Source: Photorhabdus thracensis (lineage in GTDB: Bacteria > Pseudomonadota > Gammaproteobacteria > Enterobacterales > Enterobacteriaceae). From it: a DNA stretch of 64,000 bases. The notes under the pieces were generated by a model. That model did no database searches. It was not told where the DNA came from and saw only the letters and a program-made list of their open reading frames with translations. The DNA is taken from contig NZ_CP011104.1 in assembly GCF_001010285.1 (NCBI RefSeq), positions 4,774,001 through 4,838,000 of the forward strand, read 5' to 3'. Position numbers and translations under genes: made by a program. Numbering within the stretch: the stretch's first letter is position 1; each line of letters starts with the position of its first letter. This document shows positions 9,748-18,780 of the stretch, in pieces.

Positions 9748-10119
9748 TTATTTAACAGCTTCAATCCGCTGGGTTTCGAGCATGATTGGAGTATGGTGAT
9801 GTCCGGAACGCGCATACATAATGGTTCCAGTTACGCTTACACGGTGCCCGACAAGGCTTCGATACTCGTTATAAAATTTGGACTGGACTACCAGCTGCAT
9901 AAAATTACGCTCCCCCCATTCTGGTGCACCCTTAGCGCATCCTATTGTCTTATCCGGTTGCAACACCCAATAAGTCTCAGGGATATCCCCGTTTTCCACG
10001 TTTTCGTAATTTGGTGGGCCAGAATAGGTAATCCTTAATAACGTGCCATCAAGAGTCACTTTTTGCCCTTCTTCATGGCAGTGCTCTGTTGTTTTACCTG
10101 CTGCAATTCTTCTGTACAT
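9748..10119 (-). CDS. DUF4431-like protein, N-terminus probably lost
   Basis: 123 residues with a beta-rich core: GQKVTLDGTLLRITY, DIPETYWVLQPDKTI and FYNEYRSLVGHRVSVTGTIM, ending HHHTPIMLETQRIEAVK. The pattern is an OB-like fold that I remember as DUF4431, normally preceded by a secretion signal. Here the first 17 residues (MYRRIAAGKTTEHCHEE) do not look like a signal peptide and overlap another frame, so the real 5' end has probably been replaced at a deletion junction. A terminator follows. Confidence 0.5.
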   Translation of the reverse strand: MYRRIAAGKTTEHCHEEGQKVTLDGTLLRITYSGPPNYENVENGDIPETYWVLQPDKTIGCAKGAPEWGERNFMQLVVQSKFYNEYRSLVGHRVSVTGTIMYARSGHHHTPIMLETQRIEAVK

Positions 10120-10211
10120 TTCTCACGAAGTTTCCAATTCTGTTTTACCAAAGCTTTAAAGTCCGCGCTGTTGGCCGTAGCCAATTTCGACCATACCCGC
10201 AACACCTGCAT
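10056..10211 (-). pseudogene. Coiled-coil fragment, perhaps a phage lysis (Rz-like) protein end
   Basis: A 51-codon frame with LATANSADFKALVKQNWKLR and EELQQVKQQSTA, a Lys/Gln-rich helix. It overlaps the Doc stub at one end and the DUF4431-like frame at the other. It looks like the C-terminus of a phage spanin-type protein, but this is only an impression. Confidence 0.3.
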
Positions 10212-10272
10212 AGTGCAGCAAAAGATAATCATGCAGAGCGATGACTTCAGCCAAGGTAACGTGCTTAATCAT
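10156..10272 (-). pseudogene. Truncated Doc-type toxin (38 codons)
   Basis: The ATG at 10272 overlaps the antitoxin stop (ATGA), the classic phd-doc coupling. It starts MIKHVTLAEVIALHDYLLLH and AGVAGM, matching the N-terminus of Doc. The frame then ends at 10156, so the Fic/Doc catalytic motif HxFx(D/N)(A/G)NKR is absent. The toxin is therefore inactive. Confidence 0.75.
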
Positions 10273-10490
10273 TTATCGGTCAGTTGTTTGTTAGTTACAT
10301 CAAATTGGCCGATAAGCTGTGAAAACTCCGCATTTAACATTGCCTTACAATACTCTTCAAAACTGGCTTTGCTGATCACAATAGCAGATTCATTGTTACG
10401 TCGGGTTATTTCTACTGGTTCGCCAGCAATAGCTTGATCGAGGACTACTCCAAGGTTTTCCCGAGCTCTGCTGTAAGTGACAGTGATCAT
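10269..10490 (-). CDS. Phd/YefM-family antitoxin
   Basis: 73 residues starting MITVTYSRARENLGVVLDQA, then EPVEITRRNNESAIVISKASFEEY. This is the DNA-binding Phd/YefM fold, which represses its own operon and neutralises Doc. The gene is intact although its partner toxin is a stub, so it is an orphan antitoxin. It may still act as an operator-binding repressor or protect against a related toxin. Confidence 0.88.
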   Translation of the reverse strand: MITVTYSRARENLGVVLDQAIAGEPVEITRRNNESAIVISKASFEEYCKAMLNAEFSQLIGQFDVTNKQLTDK

Positions 10491-10937
10491 AATTCAATTC
10501 CTTCTCTGGTTAGTTGCACTTATTTTTTGTACATATTTTGTGTACCTAATGCAATCTTTATACTCTATAATTGAACAAAAATAAAACAGCAAGCACAAAA
10601 AGACGAATTAGGCTGTCAAAATTTTCAGCGGTTTTAGGTGTACTTCCAAACAGTATTAGAAACGTTCTACTGATGTCGGATTTACGCCCCAAATAACCCG
10701 TATCGACCATTGTCCGCTAACGTTTATTTATTAAATAAATAGCTTAACTCCGCAACTAATTTAATAAAAATTTAATCTACAATGGCATATATAATTAAAC
10801 AATCCTCGTAATAAAATAGCCATAATCATTATGTTCTCAAAAAATTTGTCTTTACTGGTAATAAAGTATTAAACTGACTACACAACTCAAACATACCACG
10901 ATTAACGTCCGAAAGCTGTAGAAAAAGGAATTATAAT
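10491..10937. promoter_or_regulatory. Intergenic with possible Phd operator
   Basis: 447 bp between the divergent antitoxin gene and a LuxR solo. TGTACATATTTTGTGTAC (near 10528-10545) has GTAC-centred half sites upstream of the antitoxin start. P1 Phd binds GTGTACAC-like palindromes, so this could be the autoregulatory operator. The rest is AT-rich without recognisable features. Confidence 0.35.
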
Positions 10938-11509
10938 ATGAATCATCGCACCACCATATCACCTCAAATTATCAACACACTGGCAGCAAGTAATGATCCT
11001 TGGGGAGTCAAAGATAAAAATTCATGCTTTATTTACGGCAATCTGGCATTAAAATCTCTTCAGAATTTTTCAAATTCATTTGAATTTGAGGGGTTTTATG
11101 AGAACGAACTTCCTTGGGATAGTGCTAAATTTGCAGAAGAATTTATTAAGCATGATAAGAAAGTGATGGAAAAACAACAAAGAATATGTTCAGTTGAAAC
11201 ACATATATTTGGCAGAGAACAAGTTCTGTCATCTTATTTTTTCGAAAAATTCCATTTTTATCATGAAGATGGAAACTGTATAGGAGTCATATATCATGGC
11301 TGGAAAGCCCCAAATTATTCATTAACTCATCTGTATCAATATCATGATAAACTACCCGCCTCTATTATGCTCCAACCACCGATTGATCTTTTTACTCAAC
11401 GTGAATGGGATATCATTTTCCTCTTTCTACAGAAAAATACCAGAAGACAGATCGGGCGGATATTGAATATTGCCTATCGTACTGTTGAATCTTATATAGC
11501 TCGGATATA

Positions 11510-12606
11510 TACCCGTAATCATTGAAACTGCTTGATTTTCGCCCAAATGAGGTTCATGGTATCTGTCATGAAAATATTCATTACCGATGAACAAAAAGCC
11601 GAACTTGAACATCTCCATCACACCTGCCGTGATAAGAGAGAGTGTGATCGCATCAAAGCGGTCCTCCTGGCCTCTGAGGGCTGGAGTTCTGTCATGATCG
11701 CTCAGGCCCTGCGTCTTCATGAAACGACCGTTCATCGTCATATCAGCGATTACCTTAATCACCGTAAAATCAAGCCCGAAAATGGCGGCTCTCAGAGCCA
11801 TCTCAGCGAAACACAGACTCAGGAACTTATCGCCTATCTGACCGCAAATCTTCTGCCCACCACACAGGCGGTTATCCGCCTTGTCAAAGAAGCGTGGGAT
11901 ATCCGTTACACCGTTCCCGGCATGAATAAATGGCTGCACCACAAGGGATTCAGTTATAAAAAGCCGACCGGCGTGCCACACAAGTTCAACGCGGAACAGC
12001 AGCGGGCCTTTATAGAAACCTACGGGAAACTCAAGCAGGAAGCCGGAGACCATGAGCCCATCCTGTTCATTGATGGCGTCCATCCCACGCAGGGGACGAA
12101 ACTGGCTTATGGCTGGATGCGAAAAGGCCAGAAAACCGCGGTGAAAACCACGGGAAGCCGTACCCGTCTGAACCTGATGGGGGCCCTTAATCTGGCTGAT
12201 ATTAGTAAAACGGTAGTACGCGAGTATGACCGTATCGACAGTTATCACATCGCAGAGTTTTTCATTGCTCTGCGTGAAACCTATCCGGTCAGTCAGAAGG
12301 TTCATATTATCCTTGACGGAGCTGGTTACCACCGAAGCAGGCTGGTGAAAGACTGGGCTTATGTGATGAATATTGAGCTTCATTACCTGCCACCGTACAG
12401 CCCGAATCTGAACCCGATAGAAAGGCTGTGGAAGGTGATGAATGAACAAGTCAGGAATAACCATTATTTCGCCTCGACGACCTTGTTCAAGCAGGCAATA
12501 CATCGCTTTTTTACGGAAATATTACCGGAACTGGCCGGGAACCTGTCGTGCCGTATTAATGACAACTTCCAGGTTATGAATACTGCATCTTCAAGTTAAG
12601 CGGGTA
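11510..12606 (+). mobile_element. IS630-family insertion sequence, about 1.1 kb
   Basis: The ends begin TACCCG at both termini (inverted) and share TTGAA further in. The element sits in a TA target that is duplicated, and the LuxR frame is restored on excision. It contains one transposase gene. Confidence 0.88.
11568..12599 (+). CDS. IS630-family transposase
   Basis: 343 residues from the ATG at 11568 (two further in-frame starts lie upstream). The N-terminal HTH (SVMIAQALRLHETTVHRHI) is followed by a DDE domain: FIDGVHPTQGTK (D), IILDGAGYHRS (D) and LPPYSPNLNPIERLWK (E). The motif DGAGYHRS...YSPNLNPIE is diagnostic of IS630/Tc1. A long antisense frame over this gene is a shadow. Confidence 0.94.
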   Translation: MKIFITDEQKAELEHLHHTCRDKRECDRIKAVLLASEGWSSVMIAQALRLHETTVHRHISDYLNHRKIKPENGGSQSHLSETQTQELIAYLTANLLPTTQAVIRLVKEAWDIRYTVPGMNKWLHHKGFSYKKPTGVPHKFNAEQQRAFIETYGKLKQEAGDHEPILFIDGVHPTQGTKLAYGWMRKGQKTAVKTTGSRTRLNLMGALNLADISKTVVREYDRIDSYHIAEFFIALRETYPVSQKVHIILDGAGYHRSRLVKDWAYVMNIELHYLPPYSPNLNPIERLWKVMNEQVRNNHYFASTTLFKQAIHRFFTEILPELAGNLSCRINDNFQVMNTASSS

Positions 12607-12837
12607 TATAGCAAGATAGGTATTAACTCCAGTCAACAACTGGAAGAATATTGTCGGGCCAATAATTTTAATTACTATATACCGGAAAGATTTTTATTAT
12701 CTTAAATTAAGTATTTATTCTCGGTTTCATATGTTGTCCTTATCCATAATTAATGGGACAAAATAACCAGTCTTGCTGGAATATATTTTTATTTGCAAAT
12801 ATTATAGTTATATTCAATAATTTTTTAAAGGTTATAC

Positions 12838-13533
12838 ATGAAAAAATTTGGATGTAAAAAAGTTCCTTTTATTACCACTCAGTTAACAAATACATGGGAT
12901 AGAAGCACAGAATCATGGTTCGTAAAAGATAAAGAACTCCGCTTTATTTATGCAAATACTGCCTCTATTAAAGCCAATAAGTTACCTGAAGACTTTAATA
13001 TTATTGGATATACTGACAAAGAATTACCTACACCATTCAATCATTTTGCTAACTTTTTTGAAGAATATGACCGAAAAGTCTTAGCATATATGCAGCGAAT
13101 ATCATCTATTGGCACTTACCCTCAAGGCAATGGTCAACAACTTAAATCCTATTTTTGTAATAAATATCCATTAATGGGTGCAGATAATCAATGTATTGGA
13201 ATCATTTCTCACGCCAAAGAAATAGATCATTTCACAGTATCTCATTACATTATGAATAATATGTCTATATCCGTTAGACTTAGACCACCTAACAATATAT
13301 TGACACAGAAAGAATGGATAATAATATTTTTATTCTGTCGAGGAATCAGTAATAAATGTATTGCTGATGAAATGAAAATCTCATACCATACCGTGGAAAA
13401 ATATTTTGAAAGTATCTATCATAAACTATCAGTTCGATCATCGATTGAATTAAGGATATTTTGCAAAGAAAATGGCTATGACATATATACTCCACCAAGA
13501 TATTTTCAACCTATAGGTCAATTTTTATTATAA
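12838..13533 (+). CDS. LuxR solo with PAS4-like sensor domain (fourth-position type)
   Basis: 231 residues. The PAS4-like N-terminal half has VPFITTQLTNTWDRSTESWF, VKDKELRFIYAN and ADNQCIGIISHAKEID. The C-terminal LuxR HTH has LTQKEWIIIFLFCRGISNK and ISYHTVEKYFESIYHKLS. No acyl-homoserine-lactone domain and no luxI lies nearby, so it is a solo that presumably senses another ligand. It closely matches the 27007-27702 gene. It follows the split LuxR gene in the same direction, as in the intact four-gene array. AT-rich compared with the T6SS genes. Confidence 0.9.
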   Translation: MKKFGCKKVPFITTQLTNTWDRSTESWFVKDKELRFIYANTASIKANKLPEDFNIIGYTDKELPTPFNHFANFFEEYDRKVLAYMQRISSIGTYPQGNGQQLKSYFCNKYPLMGADNQCIGIISHAKEIDHFTVSHYIMNNMSISVRLRPPNNILTQKEWIIIFLFCRGISNKCIADEMKISYHTVEKYFESIYHKLSVRSSIELRIFCKENGYDIYTPPRYFQPIGQFLL

Positions 13534-13864
13534 GCAATCGATTTTATTATTATATATTTCCTCCTCTGATTTATTTAATTAATCTAATTAGCTAAGGAGA
13601 TAAATATAAATTTTCAAAGTGATTCTATGTCAATAAATATCATTTATTGTGTATAAACCATACTGTTTTTTAGCGCCTTACTGAGCGCTTATTAAATTGA
13701 TCGTAATAGTTAACTATTTAGTGCCCAGATGTATATTTTTTTGTATACTTTAGCATTAATCTCCCTATGATAAGTAAGCTATTAATTAGCACTTTGACAT
13801 CAATTACCATTATTCATAATGAATTGCAGTAATACAGGGCTACATAGCCCTGATTACATTATTA
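13534..13864. other. Intergenic between LuxR solo and tail fibre gene
   Basis: 330 AT-rich bp between converging genes. A small hairpin AGCGC/GCGCT lies near 13671-13689. No gene seen. Confidence 0.3.
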
Positions 13865-15442
13865 TTATGGTTTTTCAGGCAATTGCACGCGAACATTTAT
13901 TACTCTTCCATCTGGAATATCGCATAGGTCACCATCGTTGTAATAAACGATTTCCCCTGTTGCAGTTACGCTTTTGACACGCTTATTTTGAGCAAATTTC
14001 GGAGCATCTGTATTTTGACGGTGGTAACATTCAATTGTTATATCACCGTTGGATGTGTCTACCGATTCATAAACCCAAATAAGATTTAACCCGTTGTTGT
14101 CTGCTGGGACAATAATACCACTATGGATTCCCCGCGCACCATCTTTAGCAAAACCGTTGCAGCCGCTGATACGATATTTCCCTGTATCTATGTGCTTAAC
14201 AGTAACGCCTTCAGCTTCGCTAGTTAACTCGTAAGTTCCGTCAGGATGAATATCTACAATTGGGCTGGATACTCTGAGATTGCCATTAGCATCGGGACGC
14301 GCATTTTTATCTGTCCAAAGCCGGCTAACTTTTGTATCACCGCCCCCATCATGTCCGTGGATAAAGCTAATACCGGCATGCTCATACTGTGCGATAAATC
14401 CAGCCCATACGTCATGCATTCTTGTTACATAGCCGCCTGACCATGGATATCCAACGCCACCATGATTTCCACTAAATCTGAATGCATGGCCGCCCTGCGG
14501 CAATGATCTTATCCATGCGGTAAAATCACTTATATTTGCTTGAGTAACATATTTTGCCTGGATAAATTCAGATCCTTCGGATTTTGCATATGCCCCAATA
14601 TCCGCCGCAGTCGGTTTATTTTTTGTTGTATAAACATCAACCCAATCCTCCTCAAAGCCATAATTATCACGGGCTGAACGATAAGCAATCCCTCCATTTC
14701 TGTACCGCACTTTCAACTGAAAAGCTGGACAACTCCCAACGCCATTATTGAAATGAGCAACATGCGCAGAATCTACTCCAGGGTTCAACAAATCATATAA
14801 TCCTGTATCTGCATTCCAAGGGACTTGATTATTAACAGAGTATTTTCCTGTTAATCCGAGCCTAAATGCTCCCACATCCCCGGCATTCAGAATGACATCC
14901 CCGGTCAACACCTTCCCGTTAATTTTTCTACTATTCGGTACAGCATTAGCGGCCTGATTTACCGTCTCCAACAAACCGAGATTTTTCACAAACGCATTTT
15001 TATCAGGAATGTCTGCACCATTTTGGTTTTTTACTAATCTGCTGTTAGCATTATTATTGACATCAGAAACAAATTTCTGAGTTGCTGCCAGTGAATGACT
15101 ATCGCCTGTTTTATCTGTGAGTTGAACTATTCCTTTTTGGGTTAATGAAGCATTTGAAACTGTTGCTGTGATTTTTTGTTCTAAAGCTTTGCTTAATTGT
15201 GTGATGAGTTTAGCTATGTCCCCATCATCCAGAACATCATCTCCACACTGTGTAGCAATAAAATTAGCCAGTACAGATGATATCGTTGACGACTGACGTA
15301 ATACCTTATTGAGCAAATGAGTAGTAATATTCTCTGGTGGAAAACCCGTTTTTAAAGGTGGGCTTTCTTCATATCTCTCTTGACTCGCTACATTAGCATT
15401 ATTACTAATAGAAAAAGCTTTAAAATCATTCTTAGGACTCAT
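13865..15442 (-). CDS. Phage/tailocin tail fibre protein, 525 residues
   Basis: The N-terminus MSPKNDFKAFSISNNANV is paralogous to the split fibre at 7262-9392. The fibre repeat LTQKGIVQLTDKTGDSHSLA (about residue 105) matches the phage fibre repeat preceding trimer stalks. The distal part (Gly/Trp-rich, FRFSGNHGGVGYPWSGGYV and ISFIHGHDGGGDTK) is probably the receptor-binding tip. The start is supported by GAGGAAAGT just upstream. No other tail genes lie nearby, so it may be a spare fibre for a tailocin elsewhere. Confidence 0.82.
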   Translation of the reverse strand: MSPKNDFKAFSISNNANVASQERYEESPPLKTGFPPENITTHLLNKVLRQSSTISSVLANFIATQCGDDVLDDGDIAKLITQLSKALEQKITATVSNASLTQKGIVQLTDKTGDSHSLAATQKFVSDVNNNANSRLVKNQNGADIPDKNAFVKNLGLLETVNQAANAVPNSRKINGKVLTGDVILNAGDVGAFRLGLTGKYSVNNQVPWNADTGLYDLLNPGVDSAHVAHFNNGVGSCPAFQLKVRYRNGGIAYRSARDNYGFEEDWVDVYTTKNKPTAADIGAYAKSEGSEFIQAKYVTQANISDFTAWIRSLPQGGHAFRFSGNHGGVGYPWSGGYVTRMHDVWAGFIAQYEHAGISFIHGHDGGGDTKVSRLWTDKNARPDANGNLRVSSPIVDIHPDGTYELTSEAEGVTVKHIDTGKYRISGCNGFAKDGARGIHSGIIVPADNNGLNLIWVYESVDTSNGDITIECYHRQNTDAPKFAQNKRVKSVTATGEIVYYNDGDLCDIPDGRVINVRVQLPEKP

Positions 15443-15828
15443 ATACTTTCCTCAGATTAAATAATACTATTTTATAATCAATATATTGAATTATTGTAAA
15501 AATAATTCCCCCGAAACTTACGCCAATCACAGTCTAGTCCGAGGCAAGAATAATGAAATATTCTTATGACTTAGAAGGTTAACTATTTTTATATAATTGG
15601 CGAGAATAAATAGCCCGACAATTTTCAACTGAAAATATATCCAAACCATTTATATTTATCACATGAAATTTATTCTTTTATTTCTTTATTAAACTTTCCG
15701 CAATAATATTTACTGAATCTATTGAAATAATTAATACCAAAATACTAACGCATTCTGATTTATTTTTATAAAACCTATAGGCCATTGTTACAGAATATTC
15801 AGAAGTGAAGTAAGGCACTGGGTTGTTA
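15443..15828. other. Intergenic upstream of tail fibre gene
   Basis: AT-rich; holds the fibre gene promoter region. No distinct feature. Confidence 0.3.
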
Positions 15829-16350
15829 AAAATATCTGAGTGGAACTTCAAATGCAACTTTATATCTCTAAATTATACCATTTTAAGTAATTTTTTATTT
15901 CATTATTCTTCAAAAAATAAATTAAGCAGAATTTACCTAACCTTAACTTTATTTAAGTTTAGTTATTCCAACAGCCAAAAAACTCAAACCCGGTATTTGG
16001 GTTAAAAAGTTCATATATTTGATTATGCTGATAATTCTTAAATATATATTATCGAATTACAATATCTCGCAGACTCTATTTAAGAAACATTCTTTAATTG
16101 ATCGCACATTATTTCAATTAAATACTATTTTACTCGCATTATTCTGGCCCAGAGATAACACCTTTTCTTTCATCTTATTACAAGTCATCGTTATAAGAGT
16201 CGCTCTCTCCATCCTCAGTTTATAATAGAAAATTTTTAACATATGTCACTTAATTACTCATGACTGAAAAATCAAATTCATTAATTTATCTAATTAGTAA
16301 TCACTCTAAGAATTTTTTCATATAAAATAGTATTATTCATTACATTTACC
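15829..16350 (+). repeat. Direct repeat A: copy of the region upstream of the LuxR array
   Basis: About 520 bp nearly identical to 24029-24555. It includes a hairpin AACCC/GGGTT near 15988-16004 and short frames (for example 16019-16225) that differ between copies by non-conservative changes, so I treat it as non-coding. In both copies LuxR-solo sequence follows. Confidence 0.8.
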
Positions 16351-16356
16351 CACAAT

Positions 16357-16431
16357 TATTGCCGAACAAATGATTATGATCTCTATGTACCAGAAAGATT
16401 TGTGCATCCAGAGAGTAAAATGTTTCTTTAA
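16357..16431 (+). pseudogene. LuxR solo C-terminal scrap (second-position type)
   Basis: Encodes NDYDLYVPERFVHPES and KMFL then stop, almost the same as the end of the 25471-26154 gene. The sequence jumps from the upstream repeat directly into this C-terminus, so one whole gene and most of a second are deleted. Confidence 0.85.
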
Positions 16432-16455
16432 GCCATAGATTATAAAGGATTGCAT

Positions 16456-16565
16456 ATGGATATGAAGAAGAAATATACAATATCACCTCAGATTATTGAC
16501 ACAGTAGAAATAAGCAATAAACTGTGGGGATAAAATATAGTTCTTCAAATTTTATTTATTATGGA
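16456..16565 (+). pseudogene. LuxR solo N-terminal scrap (third-position type)
   Basis: MDMKKKYTISPQIIDTVEIS then a stop at 16531; homology to the 26185-26856 gene fades out near 16565. Together with the preceding scrap it marks a decayed copy of the LuxR array. Confidence 0.8.
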
Positions 16566-16640
16566 TTGGCCTAAATAAGTTACTGACTCTAGGATATGAA
16601 AATAAATTAACTTTTAAAAAAACCTCCCATCTATTATTAA

Positions 16641-17108
16641 TTACCAACCCACTTCTGATGTGGGTAAAAATGTCATATATTCTACACGATCAAGCAAATC
16701 ATAAGATATCTGCATACTTGTAGGAATACGAAAATCAAGCAGTGTATATAATTCTTTCCAACCAAACTGGTGCTTCATAATCATCTCTGGAGGGTGTGAT
16801 CTCTCAGGTTCACCAAAATGTTCATGAATCCATTGACGAGACATCATAGGAACTAATGGCGGTGGTAATTCATTACGGAATTGATATGATAATTTATCAC
16901 TATCAAGCAAGATAATTGTTACAACAAATAAAGCCTTATTATCTCTTCTAAATGCTAGATATACACCTTCTTTGATCATATCTAATGATATATGGTCACT
17001 CCCCAAATATCCTTTTGGTTTAGTTTTGTAAGGAATTAATCCCTCATCAAAAATTTCCTGATAGGTTTTCCCTAAATTATTAATTAGGGCTTCAACGTTG
17101 ATAGTCAT
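16641..17108 (-). CDS. Immunity-type protein (DUF6392-like), 155 residues
   Basis: Starts [20 protein letters not shown] and contains [20 protein letters not shown], ending [10 protein letters not shown]. It is clearly paralogous to the proteins at 18322-18780 and 21480-21947, each of which overlaps the 3' end of a PAAR/pyocin-type toxin. I infer a cytosolic immunity protein. Its own partner is only a broken toxin tip (17108-17630), yet this gene is intact. The family name is from memory. Confidence 0.82.
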   Translation of the reverse strand: MTINVEALINNLGKTYQEIFDEGLIPYKTKPKGYLGSDHISLDMIKEGVYLAFRRDNKALFVVTIILLDSDKLSYQFRNELPPPLVPMMSRQWIHEHFGEPERSHPPEMIMKHQFGWKELYTLLDFRIPTSMQISYDLLDRVEYMTFLPTSEVGW

Positions 17109-17630
17109 TATTTATACAATCCCCGTTCTTAATTGAGTTTATGCATCTTCGATCTGGCTTTTTCAAGCTGCTCCTCTGTTGCACCATAGTTCTTCAACGC
17201 CGGCTTTATTGTATTAAAATCACGATCTACAGCGATTCTTAGATCCTTTGCATCCTGTTCTATTTGAGACGGGTTATTTCGTCCCCCAATAAGTTGCACT
17301 GAACTTCTGATGAATTTCTGCTGGGATGATAATAGCCGCAACATCTTTTGCCATATCTGCTAACTGACCTTCAGTAAGCCTCGGATTTAATTTTTTAAAA
17401 TAAGCCTCAACAGCCGCTCCCAACGGCATATGATCCGCATGTGTTCCATTCCTCGGTCGCCCGGCAAAGTTTCTATACAAATCCACTTCGAACAATTTCA
17501 CCGGCGGTTTACTCAAATACACATACACCGGCGGCATATTCGAGATCGGGAAGATCAGAATATAATCGCGGAAATCCTTCTCTTCCGGCATCGGCAACGA
17601 TTCAATATCACTGCCCACTTTTTCCAGCAC
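17108..17630 (-). pseudogene. Displaced toxin C-terminal tip, frameshifted
   Basis: Homology to the toxins at 18777 and 21947 starts abruptly at [18 protein letters not shown] and covers the end of the pyocin-like domain and the tip (GTHADHMP). There is no PAAR or linker. One extra T after KFSATY shifts the frame, and a CAA-to-TAA change cuts KMHKLN short of the usual QEQGLYK end. The ancient stop still overlaps the downstream immunity ATG. This is an orphan tip with two lesions. Confidence 0.88.
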
Positions 17631-17654
17631 AAATCACAAGAGGTTACTCTTATT

Positions 17655-18216
17655 TCAGATTCTTTTGAAAGTCAGATTACTTACCCTTTGATCTGCCGAA
17701 TACGCAAAGATTATTCGTGTATTTGGGTATAACTCTTTAATTTGGTTAATATAAGTATCCCATCCTCCAACCATTCCAATAATTGGTAATTTCACAGCTT
17801 CCTTTGCCTCTGACGGTTCCCCTAATATAGCTCTAACCTTCGCTTTATCCATTGCAGGAAAAAATGGTGGTGGTATAAATAACATTTCATAATTTTGCTA
17901 CACATGGCCTTCTTCAACCCATTGTTATATATAGAATTATGAGTAGTATAAGATGTAGCGCTATTTTGGAATCTTATTTATCACCTCGATAAATCTTCAT
18001 CTTTGGCCCAGATGCAATTAAAGTCATGCTAACTGATATTAATAACCTTGATTTATCTTCAAAAACCAACGTCAACCCATCTTCTGGTATACAGAGAAAC
18101 TCATTATCCCCTTTAAACATATACTCAAACCTTCCGGCTGGGATAAGTTGTTTTTCAATTAATAAATCTACTGTCAGCCTCAAACTATTAATTAACTCCT
18201 TAATGTTTGTCGCCAT
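17655..18216 (-). pseudogene. Divergent DUF6392-like immunity gene split by a 101-bp MITE
   Basis: The 5' part starts MATNIKELINSLRLTVDLLI at 18216 and runs to MKIYRGD. The 3' part reads PPPFFPAMDKAKVRAILGEP to NLTFKRI. Removing 17878-17978 and one TA restores GDIPPPFFPAMD in one frame. The layout (PPPF..M...V...LGEP, then GW) parallels the intact immunity proteins, but the sequence is much more divergent, implying specificity for a different tip. Confidence 0.85.
17878..17978. mobile_element. 101-bp MITE, copy 1
   Basis: Ends AATAACATTTCATAAT and (reversed) AATAAGATTCCAAAAT form imperfect terminal inverted repeats of about 26 bp ending GCTACA. It is flanked by TA on both sides (17876-17877, 17979-17980). 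The reverse complement is identical to 41343-41443. It has no coding capacity, so it must be moved by a transposase elsewhere; a TA target suggests IS630/Tc1-like. Confidence 0.9.
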
Positions 18217-18266
18217 TATTTGCATAACCCCGACTCTTGGTTGAGCCAATTCATCTGCGGTTTGGC
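18216..18266 (-). pseudogene. Vestigial toxin tail before the displaced immunity gene
   Basis: Encodes QMNWLNQESGLCK and stop, a relic of the toxin end ([12 protein letters not shown]) overlapping the next immunity ATG. Shows that this immunity gene was once the partner of a toxin tip. Confidence 0.7.
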
Positions 18267-18321
18267 TTTTCAAACCGCGAATGAAAAAGCTTTTAAGAAA
18301 AAATTGCCTCCTTTCTATTAA

Positions 18322-18780
18322 CTACCAACGCACTTCTAAGGTGGGTAAAAAAGTCACTGAGCTAACCTGCTCACGTAAATTATAAGAAATCTGCATACTG
18401 ATTTCGTCTGTGAAACGATATAAATCTTTCCAACCAAACTGCCTTCTTAAAATTTGCCTTGGTGGTATTGACTTAATCGGATCACCTAAATTTTCTTTAA
18501 CCCATACCCTATCCATAGAGTGCTTCAATGGTGATGGCAATTCATTCGGGAATATAAATGAAGCTTTATCGTCCCTAAGCAACCTTAAAGTAATTTCGTT
18601 TAATATTTTACTACTCCGTTCAAACGATAAAAAAATCCCCTCTTTCACCATATCAATACCAATATTAAGTACACCAAGAGGACCACTTGGTTTACTTCTA
18701 TAAGGAATTAGTCCTTCATCAAAAATTTCCTGATAAGACTTTCCCAAACTGTTTATTAGTGCATCTATGTTGACAGTCAT
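18322..18780 (-). CDS. Immunity protein (DUF6392-like) for toxin 18777-20453
   Basis: 152 residues: [40 protein letters not shown], ending [10 protein letters not shown]. The start codon overlaps the toxin stop (ATGA), so toxin and immunity are translationally coupled. No signal peptide; presumably neutralises a cytosol-acting nuclease. The codon and base composition is AT-richer than the toxin N-terminal half. Confidence 0.85.
   Translation of the reverse strand: MTVNIDALINSLGKSYQEIFDEGLIPYRSKPSGPLGVLNIGIDMVKEGIFLSFERSSKILNEITLRLLRDDKASFIFPNELPSPLKHSMDRVWVKENLGDPIKSIPPRQILRRQFGWKDLYRFTDEISMQISYNLREQVSSVTFLPTLEVRW

Larger units (their letters stand above)
10938..12705 (+). pseudogene. LuxR solo (PAS4-like + HTH) split by an IS630-type element
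   Basis: The N-terminal part starts MNHRTTISPQIINTLAASND, with the PAS4-like sensor segment (PWGVKDKNSCFIYGN) and the HTH (FTQREWDIIFLFLQ, YRTVESYIARIY). The coding sequence is interrupted at 11509 and resumes at 12607 with KIGINSSQQLEEYCRANNF, ending PERFLLS. Removing the element and one TA gives one uninterrupted frame closely matching the 26185-26856 gene. It is the third-position paralogue type of the LuxR arrays. Confidence 0.88.

Noticed and set aside
11427-12503. 358-codon open frame antisense to the IS630-type transposase
   Set aside because: The opposite strand has full transposase motifs; the antisense frame has no recognisable domain and extends into the LuxR fragment.
16019-16225. 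68-codon frame repeated at 24224-24424
   Set aside because: Differences between copies are non-conservative (Leu/Pro, Leu/Phe) and there is no good ribosome binding site; it lies in a noncoding repeat upstream of LuxR genes.
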